DNA of 64,000 nucleotides, taken from NCBI RefSeq assembly GCF_023516455.1, contig NZ_JAMGBA010000001.1, forward strand, positions 248,001 through 312,000, read 5' to 3'. A program made the translations under genes and the position numbers. The DNA is from Sphingomonas caseinilytica. GTDB lineage: Bacteria; Pseudomonadota; Alphaproteobacteria; Sphingomonadales; Sphingomonadaceae. Under the pieces are notes generated by a model. That model had not been told where the DNA came from. It worked only from the letters and a program-made list of their open reading frames with translations, and ran no database searches. Position 1 is the first letter of the stretch; every line of letters starts with the position of its first letter. Of the stretch, positions 11,308-19,437 are shown in pieces.

Positions 11308-11580
11308 ATGAACAAGCAGGAATTGATCGGCCAGGTTGCCGAACGTGCGGGATTGTCACGGAATGACGCCAGCCGGGCCGTCGAAACCATGCTTGAGCTG
11401 ATCACGTCGACGCTGAAGCGCGGGGATGAAGTCCGCCTTGTCGGATTCGGCAATTTCTCCGTCACCCGCCGCAAGGCTTCGACCGGCCGCAACCCGCGGA
11501 CCGGCGAGCCGATGCAGATCAAGGCGACGTCCCAACCCAAGTTCCGTCCGGGCAAGGTCCTGAAGGACGCTGTTCAATAA
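11308..11580 (+). CDS. hupB: DNA-binding protein HU
   Basis: A 90-residue HU/IHF-type protein starting MNKQELIGQVAE. It has the DNA-embracing arm containing RNPRTGEPMQI and a C-terminus of PGKVLKDAV. HU bends and compacts chromosomal DNA as a dimer. It lies directly downstream of lon behind a terminator, so it has its own promoter in the 86-base gap. A gggag Shine-Dalgarno precedes the ATG. Confidence 0.96.
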   Translation: MNKQELIGQVAERAGLSRNDASRAVETMLELITSTLKRGDEVRLVGFGNFSVTRRKASTGRNPRTGEPMQIKATSQPKFRPGKVLKDAVQ

Positions 11581-11694
11581 GGTCCCGGCGCAGCTTGTCT
11601 GGGAGACAAGCGAGCAAGGGCCTCGTTTCTAGAGAGGTTTGACGTCTGGACAGAGGTTCGGCCCTCGCTTAAGGGCCGCTCACATTCCAGGCAT

Positions 11695-11769
11695 GGGCGC
11701 GTAGCTCAGCGGTAGAGCACACCCTTCACACGGGTGGGGTCACAGGTTCAATCCCTGTCGCGCCCACCA
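11695..11769 (+). tRNA. tRNA-Val (anticodon CAC)
   Basis: The acceptor arms gggcgcg and cgcgccc pair fully. The D arm is gctc/gagc, the anticodon arm CACCC-TTCACAC-GGGTG shows anticodon CAC, the T arm is acagg-ttcaatc-cctgt, and the 3' CCA is encoded. It is 75 nt long. Confidence 0.96.
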
Positions 11770-11799
11770 TGCCTGTAGTCGGACACTGAGCGCATACAG

Positions 11800-11835
11800 A
11801 AAAGCCCGCTCAAGCATAGGCTTGGCGGGCTTTTG
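11800..11835. terminator. Bidirectional terminator between tRNA-Val and the Crp/Fnr gene
   Basis: The arms aaagcccgctcaagc (ending 11815) and gcttggcgggcttt (from 11820) form a strong stem with one bulge. There is a T run on the plus side and an A run on the minus-reading side. It can end both the tRNA transcript and the convergent regulator gene. Confidence 0.8.
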
Positions 11836-11854
11836 TGTGATGGCATCCTAGGTT

Positions 11855-12571
11855 TTAGCGCAGATAACCCGGCTGGAACCCGCCGACGCGGCGAAGTTCT
11901 TCCCAATCCGTGAATTCCAACTCGCGTCCGCGGCGATGGATCAAGCCCTGCCGCTCCAGGTCGGCGAAGACGCGGTTCACATTGACCGACGTCTGGCCGG
12001 TAATGTCCGCGATCTGCTGCTGGGTGAATGGATTGATCATGCGCTGCGTGGTCGGGTCGATCCGCATCCGGGTGACCGTCTCGCACAGCAAGTGCGCGAC
12101 GCGCGCCGTGGAATCGCGCCTGCCTGTATTGACCAGCCACTCATATCCGATCGCATTCTGGCGCTGGACGAGTTTCCAGAAGAAGCGTGCGACTTCGGGA
12201 TTGGCATTGACGATCGCATCGAAATCGTCGGCCTTTCCGACCAGCACTTCGCTTCGTACGATCGCCTGGATCCCATAGTCGGCCGAACCGTCGTGCGGCA
12301 GGATGCCTTCTCCGGGAAAGCGCAGGGACACGATCTGCCGCCGGCCGCTGCCGTCGCTTTTGAACTTCGCGAGCAGGCCGGAACGGACCAGCATGACCTC
12401 GTCGCGCGGGACACCAGGTTCGCGGAACGACCGCCGCGGTTCAGCCTGCATGACCTTATGCGGCATGTTCAGAAACAGGTCGGCAAGTTTTGTGTCCAGT
12501 CCGGCCTGGACAAGTCTATCGCGCACGGTCACGCCGGAATCATCCGGGGCGCGCGCCCGTCGAATCGTCAT
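11855..12571 (-). CDS. Crp/Fnr family transcriptional regulator
   Basis: A 238-residue protein with an N-terminal cyclic-nucleotide-binding-like beta-roll (VMLVRSGLLAKFK, SLRFPGEGILP) and a C-terminal winged helix containing FTQQQIADITGQTSVNVNR. No FNR-type cysteine cluster is visible at the N-terminus. This subfamily is abundant in sphingomonads and the ligand is unknown. The ATG at 12571 is chosen because a ggggagat Shine-Dalgarno lies just upstream. The frame stays open to 12664 but without support. A truncated relative lies at 25985-26509. Confidence 0.85.
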   Translation of the reverse strand: MTIRRARAPDDSGVTVRDRLVQAGLDTKLADLFLNMPHKVMQAEPRRSFREPGVPRDEVMLVRSGLLAKFKSDGSGRRQIVSLRFPGEGILPHDGSADYGIQAIVRSEVLVGKADDFDAIVNANPEVARFFWKLVQRQNAIGYEWLVNTGRRDSTARVAHLLCETVTRMRIDPTTQRMINPFTQQQIADITGQTSVNVNRVFADLERQGLIHRRGRELEFTDWEELRRVGGFQPGYLR

Positions 12572-12653
12572 TTCAATCTCCCCTGCCGGGACGCATGCTC
12601 TGCTTGCCGGGGTCGTGCAAGGATAATCCATTACGGGCGCGCATAAAATTAGG

Positions 12654-13094
12654 TTAGTTTTCAATAAGCCATGTCTGGGAAATGCGATTTCTTAACTGCT
12701 CATTGTCCTCCGGTGTCAGTTCTATAGCCGACTTAAGGTCCGGTTGGCCGGGCCAGCCTGCGTCGCTAAAGTCCAGTCCATTAAAGCTTTTTGAGCCCGA
12801 ATACCGCGGCAAGACATGAAAGTGGACATGAGGATCCACCATCATCAGCATGAGATAGTTGATTTTTTCGTAGCCAAGACCGGTAAGCAAAGTCGCTTCA
12901 AGGTCCTTGGTTACCGTGGCGAGTTCCGCATGGGCTCCGGGCGGCAATTGGCCGAATGCCGTCGCATCGCCTTTGGCGGCCAGGATCAGCGAGCCGAGCG
13001 TCACCTGGGCGGGCCGAAGCAGCACCACCCAATGTTCATATTCGCGGATCAGACTGTCCGGATATCCGAACCTCAGCATCGTATCATTGGCCAC
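12654..13094 (-). CDS. HIT family protein (nucleotide hydrolase/transferase)
   Basis: A 146-residue protein with the histidine triad HVHFHVL at residues 89-95, whose middle His is the nucleophile in the family. HIT proteins hydrolyse or transfer nucleotidyl groups, for example AMP-lysine or dinucleoside polyphosphates. The precise substrate cannot be assigned. It starts with GTG (ATG would remove five residues), with aaaggac upstream. It may be co-transcribed with the downstream Crp/Fnr gene on the same strand. Confidence 0.85.
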   Translation of the reverse strand: MANDTMLRFGYPDSLIREYEHWVVLLRPAQVTLGSLILAAKGDATAFGQLPPGAHAELATVTKDLEATLLTGLGYEKINYLMLMMVDPHVHFHVLPRYSGSKSFNGLDFSDAGWPGQPDLKSAIELTPEDNEQLRNRISQTWLIEN

Positions 13095-13173
13095 GGGCCG
13101 GTCCTTTCGCTATCGCTTGCCAAGCTGGAGGCGCTTCCTTAAGGGGGCGGCGCGTCCCTTCAAGGCGCTATAT

Positions 13174-13251
13174 GGCGATCGTAGCTCAGTTGGTTAGAGC
13201 ACCGGTTTGTGGTACCGGGGGTCGCGGGTTCAAGTCCCGTCGATCGCCCCA
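13174..13251 (+). tRNA. tRNA-His (anticodon GTG)
   Basis: An eight-base-pair acceptor stem (ggcgatcg with cgatcgcc) includes the extra G-1:C73 pair that marks tRNA-His. The anticodon arm CCGGT-TTGTGGT-ACCGG gives GTG. The T arm is gcggg-ttcaagt-cccgt, and the CCA end is encoded. Confidence 0.97.
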
Positions 13252-13341
13252 TTAATTCAGGCACTTAGCCTAAAAACAGACAATTGCTCCGACCGTTCGC
13301 GCTGAACCGGCTGGAGCGCGATCAGGCGGATGCATTTTCCC

Positions 13342-14391
13342 ATGAACACTCCTTGGGGCTACCCCGACTTCGATGCGCATGAAGCGCTGCACTTCGTTAA
13401 CGATGAGTCGACCGGTCTTCGTGCGATAATCGCCATGCACTCGACCCATCTGGGACCGGCCGCTGGCGGCACCCGTTTCTGGCACTATGCCGACGATGCC
13501 GAGGCGCTGACAGACGCGCTGCGCCTGTCCCGGGGCATGAGCTACAAGAACGCGATGGCCGGCCTCCCCTTGGGCGGCGGCAAGGCGGTCGTGCTTGCCA
13601 ACAAGTCGCGCACCAAGACGCCGGAAATGCTTGCTGCCTTCGGTGCGGCGGTGAACGGCCTGTGCGGAAAATATGTGACCGCCGAGGACGTCGGCATGTC
13701 GGTCGCCGACATGATCGAAATCTCGAAGCAGACGAAGTTCGTTGCCGGCCTGCCTGTCGAAGGCGGCGCGGTTGGCGGGGATCCCGGTCCGCACACCTCG
13801 CTTGGCGTGTTCCTCGGCATCAAGGCTGCGGTGAAGCGCGCGCTGGGCAAGGACAGCCTCAATGGCCTCCACATCGCATTGCAGGGCGCTGGAAGCGTGG
13901 CCGGCGGCGTCGCGCGCCAGGCGGCCGCCGAAGGCGCGAAGCTGTCGATCGCCGACGTTGACCGGACCCGCGCCGAGAATCTCGCCGCGGAAACCGGCGG
14001 TTCGGTCGTGACTCCGGATGACATCCTGTTCCTTGAAGCGGACGTAGTCAGCCCCTGTGCGCTGGGCGCGATCCTGACCGAACAGTCGATTGCACGGCTA
14101 AACAGCCCGATCGTCGCCGGCGGCGCAAACAATCAGCTGGCAACGGCCGAGGACGGTCGCCGTCTGCAGGCGCGGGGCATCCTTTATGCGCCGGACTATG
14201 TCATCAACGCCGGCGGAATCATCAACGTGTCGACCGAATATCTTGGCGATGGTGGTCCCGACCTTGTCCGTTCGCGCGTGGAAGCAATTCCAGGCCGTCT
14301 CGAGCAGATCTGGTCGGAGAGCGCAGCGTCGCAGCAGGACCCGGCATCGGTGGCCGATGCAATGGCGCAAAAGCTGATCGGCCGCCGCTGA
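13342..14391 (+). CDS. Leucine/valine-type (Glu/Leu/Phe/Val family) dehydrogenase
   Basis: About 349 residues. The N-terminal catalytic domain contains the lysine-rich motif YKNAMAGLPLGGGKAV, whose lysines bind and deprotonate the amino acid. The C-terminal Rossmann domain has LQGAGSVAGGVA for NAD. Its short length (350-360) fits the leucine dehydrogenase branch rather than the 420-residue glutamate dehydrogenases. It converts branched-chain amino acids and NAD+ to 2-oxo acids, ammonia and NADH. The ATG at 13342 is preferred because aggcgg lies upstream. The ATG at 13330 (4 more residues) is also possible. Confidence 0.85.
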   Translation: MNTPWGYPDFDAHEALHFVNDESTGLRAIIAMHSTHLGPAAGGTRFWHYADDAEALTDALRLSRGMSYKNAMAGLPLGGGKAVVLANKSRTKTPEMLAAFGAAVNGLCGKYVTAEDVGMSVADMIEISKQTKFVAGLPVEGGAVGGDPGPHTSLGVFLGIKAAVKRALGKDSLNGLHIALQGAGSVAGGVARQAAAEGAKLSIADVDRTRAENLAAETGGSVVTPDDILFLEADVVSPCALGAILTEQSIARLNSPIVAGGANNQLATAEDGRRLQARGILYAPDYVINAGGIINVSTEYLGDGGPDLVRSRVEAIPGRLEQIWSESAASQQDPASVADAMAQKLIGRR

Positions 14392-14404
14392 TAGATATCG
14401 TGAA

Positions 14405-14473
14405 CGTCATTGCGAGCCCAGCGAAGCAATCCAGCAACTTGGATTGCCGCGTCGCTTCGCTCCTCGCAATGAC
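14405..14473 (-). repeat. REP-like palindrome, family A, copy 1 (inverted)
   Basis: A 69-bp imperfect palindrome with ends cgtcattgcgag and ctcgcaatgac. It is the reverse orientation of the copies at 22666 and 33430, sharing the 'gacgcggcaatcca' and 'ggattgcttcgct' blocks. It lies between the dehydrogenase gene and ccmC. Confidence 0.85.
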
Positions 14474-14503
14474 AAGCATGTTTGGCTAGAGACGCCCTAC
14501 GCC

Positions 14504-15223
14504 ATGCACGGTTACGCCAACCCCACCCGCTTCCTGAAGATCGCACGGCCCGCAACCGCGTGGCTGTTTGGCATCGGCTTGCTGCTGCTGGTGGCAGGAG
14601 CGTGGGGCGGGCTGACGATGACCCCGCCCGACTATCTGCAGGGCGATACGGTGCGCATCCTCTACATCCACGTGCCAGCGGCTTGGCTCGGCATGGCGGG
14701 GTGGGCGTCGATCGCCGCTGCCTCGATCAGCCAGCTTGTCTGGCGGCACCCGCTTGCCGCCGTCGCAGGCCGGGCCATCGCGCCGGCGGGCGCGACATTC
14801 GCGGCGCTATGCCTTGCGACCGGATCGATCTGGGGCCGTCCGACATGGGGCACCTGGTGGGAGTGGGACGGGCGCCTGACCTCCATGCTGATCCTTTTCT
14901 TCCTATACCTGGGCTACATCGCGCTTGCATCGGCGGAGCGGGAGCGGGGCGGCGATGGCCGCATGGCCGCGCTGTTCGGCGTGGTCGGGGCGATCAACTT
15001 GCCGATCATCCATTATTCGGTCCTGTGGTGGAGGACGCTGCACCAGGGCCAGTCGATCAGCATCGCGCAAGGATCGTCCATCGCGCCCGAACTGCTGTGG
15101 CCGCTGCCGCTGACCATGCTCGGATTCACCGCCCTGTTCGCCGCGGTCGCGCTGATGCGGATGCGGGCGGAACTCGCACGGCAGAAGGTCGAGGCCCGGT
15201 TGCGTCGGAGCATGGCTGAATGA
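14504..15223 (+). CDS. ccmC: Heme exporter/chaperone-loading protein CcmC
   Basis: A 239-residue protein with six membrane segments and the tryptophan-rich heme-handling signature (WGTWWEWDGRLTS) flanked by periplasmic histidines (IHVPAAW, IHYSVLWW). CcmC with CcmA, B and D loads heme onto CcmE in the periplasm. The ATG at 14504 is chosen because the upstream part of the open frame is the REP element. It ends in ATGA, overlapping ccmD. It is the first gene of the ccm operon in this window. Confidence 0.94.
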   Translation: MHGYANPTRFLKIARPATAWLFGIGLLLLVAGAWGGLTMTPPDYLQGDTVRILYIHVPAAWLGMAGWASIAAASISQLVWRHPLAAVAGRAIAPAGATFAALCLATGSIWGRPTWGTWWEWDGRLTSMLILFFLYLGYIALASAERERGGDGRMAALFGVVGAINLPIIHYSVLWWRTLHQGQSISIAQGSSIAPELLWPLPLTMLGFTALFAAVALMRMRAELARQKVEARLRRSMAE

Positions 15224-15351
15224 ACCAGTGGGCGTTTGTAGTTGCGGCGTACGGCGTGACAATTGTCGCGACGGTCGGGCTGTTGGCCTGGGCATTCCTG
15301 TCGATGCGGACAGCCGAGGCGGAAGCCGACGCGCTGAAGCGCCGCCAATGA
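15220..15351 (+). CDS. ccmD: Heme exporter protein CcmD
   Basis: A 43-residue single-pass membrane protein (MNQWAFVVAAYGVTIVATVG) with a charged C-terminal tail (AEADALKRRQ), exactly the size and layout of CcmD. It overlaps the ccmC stop and the ccmE start by ATGA on both sides, so translation is probably coupled. CcmD helps release heme-loaded CcmE from the CcmABC complex. Confidence 0.88.
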   Translation: MNQWAFVVAAYGVTIVATVGLLAWAFLSMRTAEAEADALKRRQ

Positions 15352-15773
15352 AGGTAAAGCCAAAGCATCAACGGCTGGTCCTGGTTGTCCTCGCCGCGGC
15401 GGCGATGATCGGTGCGGTCCTGCTCGCCATGTGGGGCCTTCAGGACCGGGCGGCCTATTTCGTCACGCCTTCGGATATTGCCGCCGGAAAGGCTGCGCCG
15501 GACAAGGCCATGCGCCTCGGCGGGATGGTCGAGAAAGGATCGCTGAAGCGCGATCCGGATGGCGTGACCGTCCGCTTCACGGTTAGCGATGGAAAGTCCG
15601 AAACCCCCGTCGTGTTCCGCGGCATAACGCCCGACCTGTTCAAGGAAGGAAGCGGCGTCGTCGCCGAAGGACGGCTCGATCCCAACGGCCTGTTCGTTGC
15701 CGACAATATCCTCGCCAAGCATGACGAGCGCTACATGCCGCCGCAAATGGCGAATGAGGTGGCTGCACGGTGA
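15348..15773 (+). CDS. ccmE: Cytochrome c maturation heme chaperone CcmE
   Basis: A 141-residue protein with an N-terminal signal anchor (residues 10-30) and a periplasmic OB-fold. The covalent heme-binding His125 and Tyr129 sit in KHDERYMP. CcmE carries heme from CcmC to CcmF/H. The ATG overlaps the ccmD stop. Confidence 0.96.
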   Translation: MKVKPKHQRLVLVVLAAAAMIGAVLLAMWGLQDRAAYFVTPSDIAAGKAAPDKAMRLGGMVEKGSLKRDPDGVTVRFTVSDGKSETPVVFRGITPDLFKEGSGVVAEGRLDPNGLFVADNILAKHDERYMPPQMANEVAAR

Positions 15774-15783
15774 CACCCTTATC

Positions 15784-15869
15784 CGTCATGCTGAACGCGT
15801 TTCAGCATCCATACTTCCATGCTCACCGGGCTTCTCGAGGATGGACCCTGAAACGAGTTCAGGGTGACG
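15784..15869. repeat. REP-like element, family C (two small hairpins)
   Basis: Two hairpins, tgctgaacgcgtttcagca and accctgaaacgagttcagggt, are separated by about 30 bp. The outer ends cgtcatg and gtgacg are the usual borders of a common sphingomonad intergenic repeat. It interrupts the otherwise overlapping ccm operon between ccmE and ccmF. Confidence 0.75.
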
Positions 15870-15888
15870 TTCCTGGGAGCGGCGCTAA

Positions 15889-17811
15889 ATGATCGCTGAG
15901 GCAGGCCTCGCTGCACTGTGGCTTGCAGCCGCGCTTTCCGCGCTTCAGCTGGCCTTGGCGTTCGGTCTCGGAGGCGAGCAGGGGCGTTCGCTGCCAACCA
16001 TCCGCAGTGTCGCACTTGCTCAGGGCCTGCTTACGCTGCTCGCGTTCGGCGCCTTGATCGCGGTGTTCCTCAATAGCGATATGAGCGTGCTTCTGGTCGC
16101 CGAGAACAGCCACAGCGAGAAGCCCTGGCTCTATAAGTTCGCCGGTGCCTGGGGAAATCACGAAGGTTCGATGCTGCTGTGGGTGGCTGTGCTGGCGCTG
16201 TCCGGCGCGGTTGTCGCACTGTTCGAACATCGGCTCGACGAGCGTACATTGGGCGCCACCTTGGGAGCGCAGGCGGCGTTGGCCCTGGGTTTCTTCGCTT
16301 TCCTGCTGTTCGCTTCAAACCCGTTCGAACGGCTGGATCCGGCGCCGCTTGACGGCCGCGGGCTCAATCCGCTCCTCCAGGACCCCGGTCTCGCCTTCCA
16401 TCCGCCGACGCTTTACCTCGGCTATGTCGGGCTGTCGGTCGCATTCAGCCTTGCCGTGGGCGGGCTGGTCCGAGGCAATTTCGGCCCGGCGATCGCTCGC
16501 GCAATGCGGCCGTGGGTCCTCGCGGCCTGGGTCCTGCTGACGCTAGGGATCACCGCCGGCAGCTACTGGGCCTATTATGAGCTCGGCTGGGGCGGCTGGT
16601 GGTTCTGGGACCCGGTCGAAAATGCCTCGCTGATGCCATGGCTCGCCGCCACCGCGCTGTTGCACAGCGTCAACGTGCTGGCGGCAAGGGGCGGCCTTCG
16701 CGCGTGGACGATGATGCTGGCCCTCATTGCCTTTTCGATGTCGATGGTCGGGACCTTCCTGGTGCGGTCGGGCATCCTGACGTCGGTTCACTCCTTCGCC
16801 GTCGACCCGACCCGGGGAACCTTCATCCTCGCCTTGCTGGCGATCTACATCGGCGGCGCCCTGACGTTGTTCGCGTTTCGCATTGCCCATGTGAAGGAAG
16901 GTTCGCCGTTCGAAGTGGTGAGCAGGGAAGGCGGTCTCGTCGCCAACAACCTCATCCTCTCTGTCATCCTCGGAGTGGTGTTCGTCGGAACGCTCTATCC
17001 GCTGCTCGCCGAGGCGCTGTCCGGCGAGAAATTGTCGGTCGGGCCGCCCTATTTCGATAGCGTCGCAAGTCCGATGGCGCTGGTTCTTGCCGTACTGATG
17101 ATGATCGCTCCTCAGTTGAAATGGCGCCGCGATGCCGCGCCGATACTGCCAAGGGTGGCACCGGGGCTGCTGGTAGCCGTCGCCGTCCTGATCGCGTCCG
17201 TCATCCTTGCTCCGAACATCGGCATGTTGCCGCGCTTCGGTTTGGCAATCGGTGCCGGTTTGCTTCCTGCCAGCCTGCTGCCCTTGTTCGGCCGCTCCTT
17301 GAAGCGGACCCCGCTCGCCATCTGGGGAATGGCGATCGCGCATCTCGGGGTTGCCGTTGCGATCTTGGGCATGGCTTCGGACAGCGCATTCACGGAGGAA
17401 AGACTGGCTGCCGCGCGTCCGGGAGAAACCATCTCGATCGGCCCCTGGCTGGTCGAGTTCCGCAACGTCATGCCGGTTGCCGGGCCCAACTGGACGGCGC
17501 TGGAAGCGGAGCTTCGCGCATCCAAAGGCTCGGGCGCGCTCGTGCTCAACCCGCAAAGCCGCTTCTTCCCGTCGCCGCCGACGACCACCAATGAAGCAGC
17601 GATCGATACCAGCTGGAATGGCCAGCTCTACGCCGTCCTCGGCGAGCGCGACGAGCAGGGCCGATGGCAGCTTCGGCTGTGGTGGAAGCCGTTCGTCACC
17701 CTGATCTGGCTCGGCGGTATCCTGATCGCACTCGGCGGTGCCCTTGCGCTGGTCGGGCGGATGGTCCGGGAAAGGCGGCAGCGGATCCGGGGCGAAGAGG
17801 CATTCCTGTGA
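15889..17811 (+). CDS. ccmF: Heme lyase subunit CcmF
   Basis: A 640-residue membrane protein with about 14 helices. The WWD-type heme-binding region reads GWGGWWFWDPVENASLMPW, with conserved histidines nearby (for example LLHSVNVLA). CcmF with CcmH/I transfers heme from CcmE to apocytochrome c at the periplasmic face. The ATG follows a REP element. The stop overlaps the GTG of ccmG. Confidence 0.96.
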   Translation: MIAEAGLAALWLAAALSALQLALAFGLGGEQGRSLPTIRSVALAQGLLTLLAFGALIAVFLNSDMSVLLVAENSHSEKPWLYKFAGAWGNHEGSMLLWVAVLALSGAVVALFEHRLDERTLGATLGAQAALALGFFAFLLFASNPFERLDPAPLDGRGLNPLLQDPGLAFHPPTLYLGYVGLSVAFSLAVGGLVRGNFGPAIARAMRPWVLAAWVLLTLGITAGSYWAYYELGWGGWWFWDPVENASLMPWLAATALLHSVNVLAARGGLRAWTMMLALIAFSMSMVGTFLVRSGILTSVHSFAVDPTRGTFILALLAIYIGGALTLFAFRIAHVKEGSPFEVVSREGGLVANNLILSVILGVVFVGTLYPLLAEALSGEKLSVGPPYFDSVASPMALVLAVLMMIAPQLKWRRDAAPILPRVAPGLLVAVAVLIASVILAPNIGMLPRFGLAIGAGLLPASLLPLFGRSLKRTPLAIWGMAIAHLGVAVAILGMASDSAFTEERLAAARPGETISIGPWLVEFRNVMPVAGPNWTALEAELRASKGSGALVLNPQSRFFPSPPTTTNEAAIDTSWNGQLYAVLGERDEQGRWQLRLWWKPFVTLIWLGGILIALGGALALVGRMVRERRQRIRGEEAFL

Positions 17812-18335
17812 GCCGCCTGCTTCGCTTCTTGCCGCTTCTGGTCCTCGCTGCCTTCGTCGCGGCTGTCGCCTGGCGTTTGGGCAAGCCCGCCGAGGAAGAG
17901 ATCCGATCCCAGCTCGTCGGACAACCAGTGCCGGCATTCGCACTGGCTCCGGCTTTACCAGGCAGGGCAGCGCTCGCCTCTTCGGATCTCGCTTCCGGCC
18001 AGCCGCGCATGATCAATGTCTTCGCCAGCTGGTGTGTGCCCTGCATTGCCGAGGCGCCCTTGCTGATGGAGTTGAAGCGGCAGGGCGTCACCATCGACGC
18101 GGTGGCCGTGCGGGACCGTCCGGAGGATATCGCGGCATTCCTCGCTCGTCACGGCGATCCGTTCGACCGGATTGGGTCGGACCCTGAAAGCCGTCTGCAG
18201 CTTGCGCTAGGATCGTCGGGTGTCCCGGAAAGCTTCATCGTCGATGGTCGCGGCATTATCCGCTACCAGCATATGGGCCCGATCGAGCCGGACGATCTGC
18301 CGGCAATCATGCGCGAGTGGGAGGCGGCAAGGTGA
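17808..18335 (+). CDS. ccmG: Periplasmic thiol:disulfide interchange protein CcmG/DsbE
   Basis: A 175-residue protein with an N-terminal signal anchor and a thioredoxin fold whose active site is WCVPC. It reduces apocytochrome c cysteines before heme attachment. The GTG start at 17808 overlaps the ccmF stop as GTGA and sits in front of the signal anchor MSRLLRFLPLLVL. An upstream extension in this frame would lie inside ccmF. Confidence 0.94.
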   Translation: MSRLLRFLPLLVLAAFVAAVAWRLGKPAEEEIRSQLVGQPVPAFALAPALPGRAALASSDLASGQPRMINVFASWCVPCIAEAPLLMELKRQGVTIDAVAVRDRPEDIAAFLARHGDPFDRIGSDPESRLQLALGSSGVPESFIVDGRGIIRYQHMGPIEPDDLPAIMREWEAAR

Positions 18336-18799
18336 CCAACCACTCGTCATTCCCGCGCAGGCGGGAACCTAGATTCTTGTTGGGCTGGGTCCCCGCCTGC
18401 GCGGGGATGACGATCTGTCTGTTACTAGCTTCACCTACGTTCGCCGACAGCGACCTGCCCGCCGCACGCTGGGCCAACCAGCAGCTGCCCGACGCTCGCC
18501 AGGAAGCACAGGCGAAGGCCCTGATGGAGGAGCTTCGCTGCCTCGTCTGCCAGGGGCAATCGATCGCCGACAGCGATGCCGAGCTTGCCGGCGACATGCG
18601 CGCCTTGGTCCGGCAGCGGATCGCCGCCGGCGAGCGGCCCGAGCAAGTCCGGAGCTGGCTGATCGAGCGTTACGGCAATTGGGTCAGCTATCGTCCGCCG
18701 GTCGAGCCGGTGACCTGGCCGCTGTGGCTGGCGCCGATCCTGCTCCTGCTTGCCGGTGGGTGGCTGCTGCGCAAGCGCCTGGTCCGGAGGCGCGGATGA
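18332..18799 (+). CDS. ccmH: Cytochrome c maturation protein CcmH (CXXC thiol-reductase subunit), REP-derived signal peptide
   Basis: A 155-residue protein. The mature part has the CcmH/CycL active site RCLVCQGQS, then IADSDAELAGDMR, and a C-terminal helix (WPLWLAPILLLLAGG). It reduces the apocytochrome heme motif together with CcmG. The start is GTG overlapping the ccmG stop (GTGA). Residues 5-27 are encoded by a REP element (18345-18412), which supplies the basic and hydrophobic part of the signal peptide. The peptide is completed by TICLLLASPTFA. A later in-frame ATG at 18407 would give a signal peptide without basic residues. Confidence 0.88.
   Translation: MTNHSSFPRRREPRFLLGWVPACAGMTICLLLASPTFADSDLPAARWANQQLPDARQEAQAKALMEELRCLVCQGQSIADSDAELAGDMRALVRQRIAAGERPEQVRSWLIERYGNWVSYRPPVEPVTWPLWLAPILLLLAGGWLLRKRLVRRRG
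18345..18412 (+). repeat. REP-like palindrome, family D, inside the ccmH coding region
   Basis: The ends are cgtcattcccgcgcaggcgg and cccgcctgcgcggggatgacg, an imperfect 68-bp palindrome typical of intergenic repeats in this group. Here it is read in frame within ccmH and encodes SSFPRRREP...VPACAGMT. Confidence 0.85.
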
Positions 18800-19437
18800 G
18801 CGGCTATCTTCTGCTCGCGCTGCTCGCTTTGGGGGCTATTGGCCTGTTCTGGCTGATGAAGCTTCGTGGGCCGATGCTGACCCTGGTCGGCGCGGCCCTT
18901 GCCTTCGGCTCTGCGGGATATGCGCTGCAAGGAAGTCCGGGCCTAAGCGGCCAGCCGCGGGTTGCGGACAAGCGCGCCCCGCCGATGCCGCTCACCGGCG
19001 CGCGTCAAGCGATGACCGGCCGCTTCGATTATGCCGACACATGGCTCAACATGGCCGATGCGCTCGCCTCCCGGGGCAATACCGAGGACGCCGCCAAGCT
19101 GCTGCAGTCGCAGGTAGAGAGGCATCCGGGCGATTATAAATTGTGGGTTGGGCTGGGGAATGCGCTGACCGATCATGCCCGAACCATCACGCCGGCAGGG
19201 CGTCTGGCCTTCGAACGGGCTGCCGAGCTCGCGCCCGGCTACCCCGCACCACCGTTTTTCCTCGGTCTTGCCGAAGCGCGCTCCGGCAATCCGGAAGCAG
19301 CAATAAAGCTATGGCAGCAGATCCTCGCGGACGCGCCGGCCGATGCCAGCTGGCGTCCGATAGTCGAGGACGGGTTGCTGTTGATGCGGGGAGGGGCGGC
19401 ACCGCCGCCCCCCGTTCGCCCTCAGGCGGGTTCGTAA
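18796..19437 (+). CDS. TPR protein, CcmI/NrfG-like (cytochrome c maturation)
   Basis: A 213-residue protein with two N-terminal hydrophobic segments (YLLLALLALGAIGLFWL and a second near 32-50). TPR-like helices follow (DTWLNMADALASRGNTEDAAKLL, AIKLWQQILADAP). It is shorter than full CcmI proteins, which present apocytochrome c to the lyase. The ATG overlaps the ccmH stop. The 3' end overlaps the convergent alanine dehydrogenase gene by 16 bases. The role is inferred from operon position and TPR content. Confidence 0.8.
   Translation: MSGYLLLALLALGAIGLFWLMKLRGPMLTLVGAALAFGSAGYALQGSPGLSGQPRVADKRAPPMPLTGARQAMTGRFDYADTWLNMADALASRGNTEDAAKLLQSQVERHPGDYKLWVGLGNALTDHARTITPAGRLAFERAAELAPGYPAPPFFLGLAEARSGNPEAAIKLWQQILADAPADASWRPIVEDGLLLMRGGAAPPPPVRPQAGS

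Noticed and set aside
11591-11680. Two small hairpins between hupB and tRNA-Val (gcttgtct/agacaagc and cggccct/agggccg)
   Set aside because: Stems are short and lack T tracts; not strong enough to call a terminator or RNA.
14444-14503. N-terminal extension of CcmC into the upstream repeat
   Set aside because: The added residues are encoded by a REP element, and the ATG at 14504 gives the normal CcmC N-terminus.
16543-17943. 466-codon open frame on the minus strand opposite ccmF
   Set aside because: Antisense shadow of ccmF; the composition is rich in Arg/Gln/His without domains.
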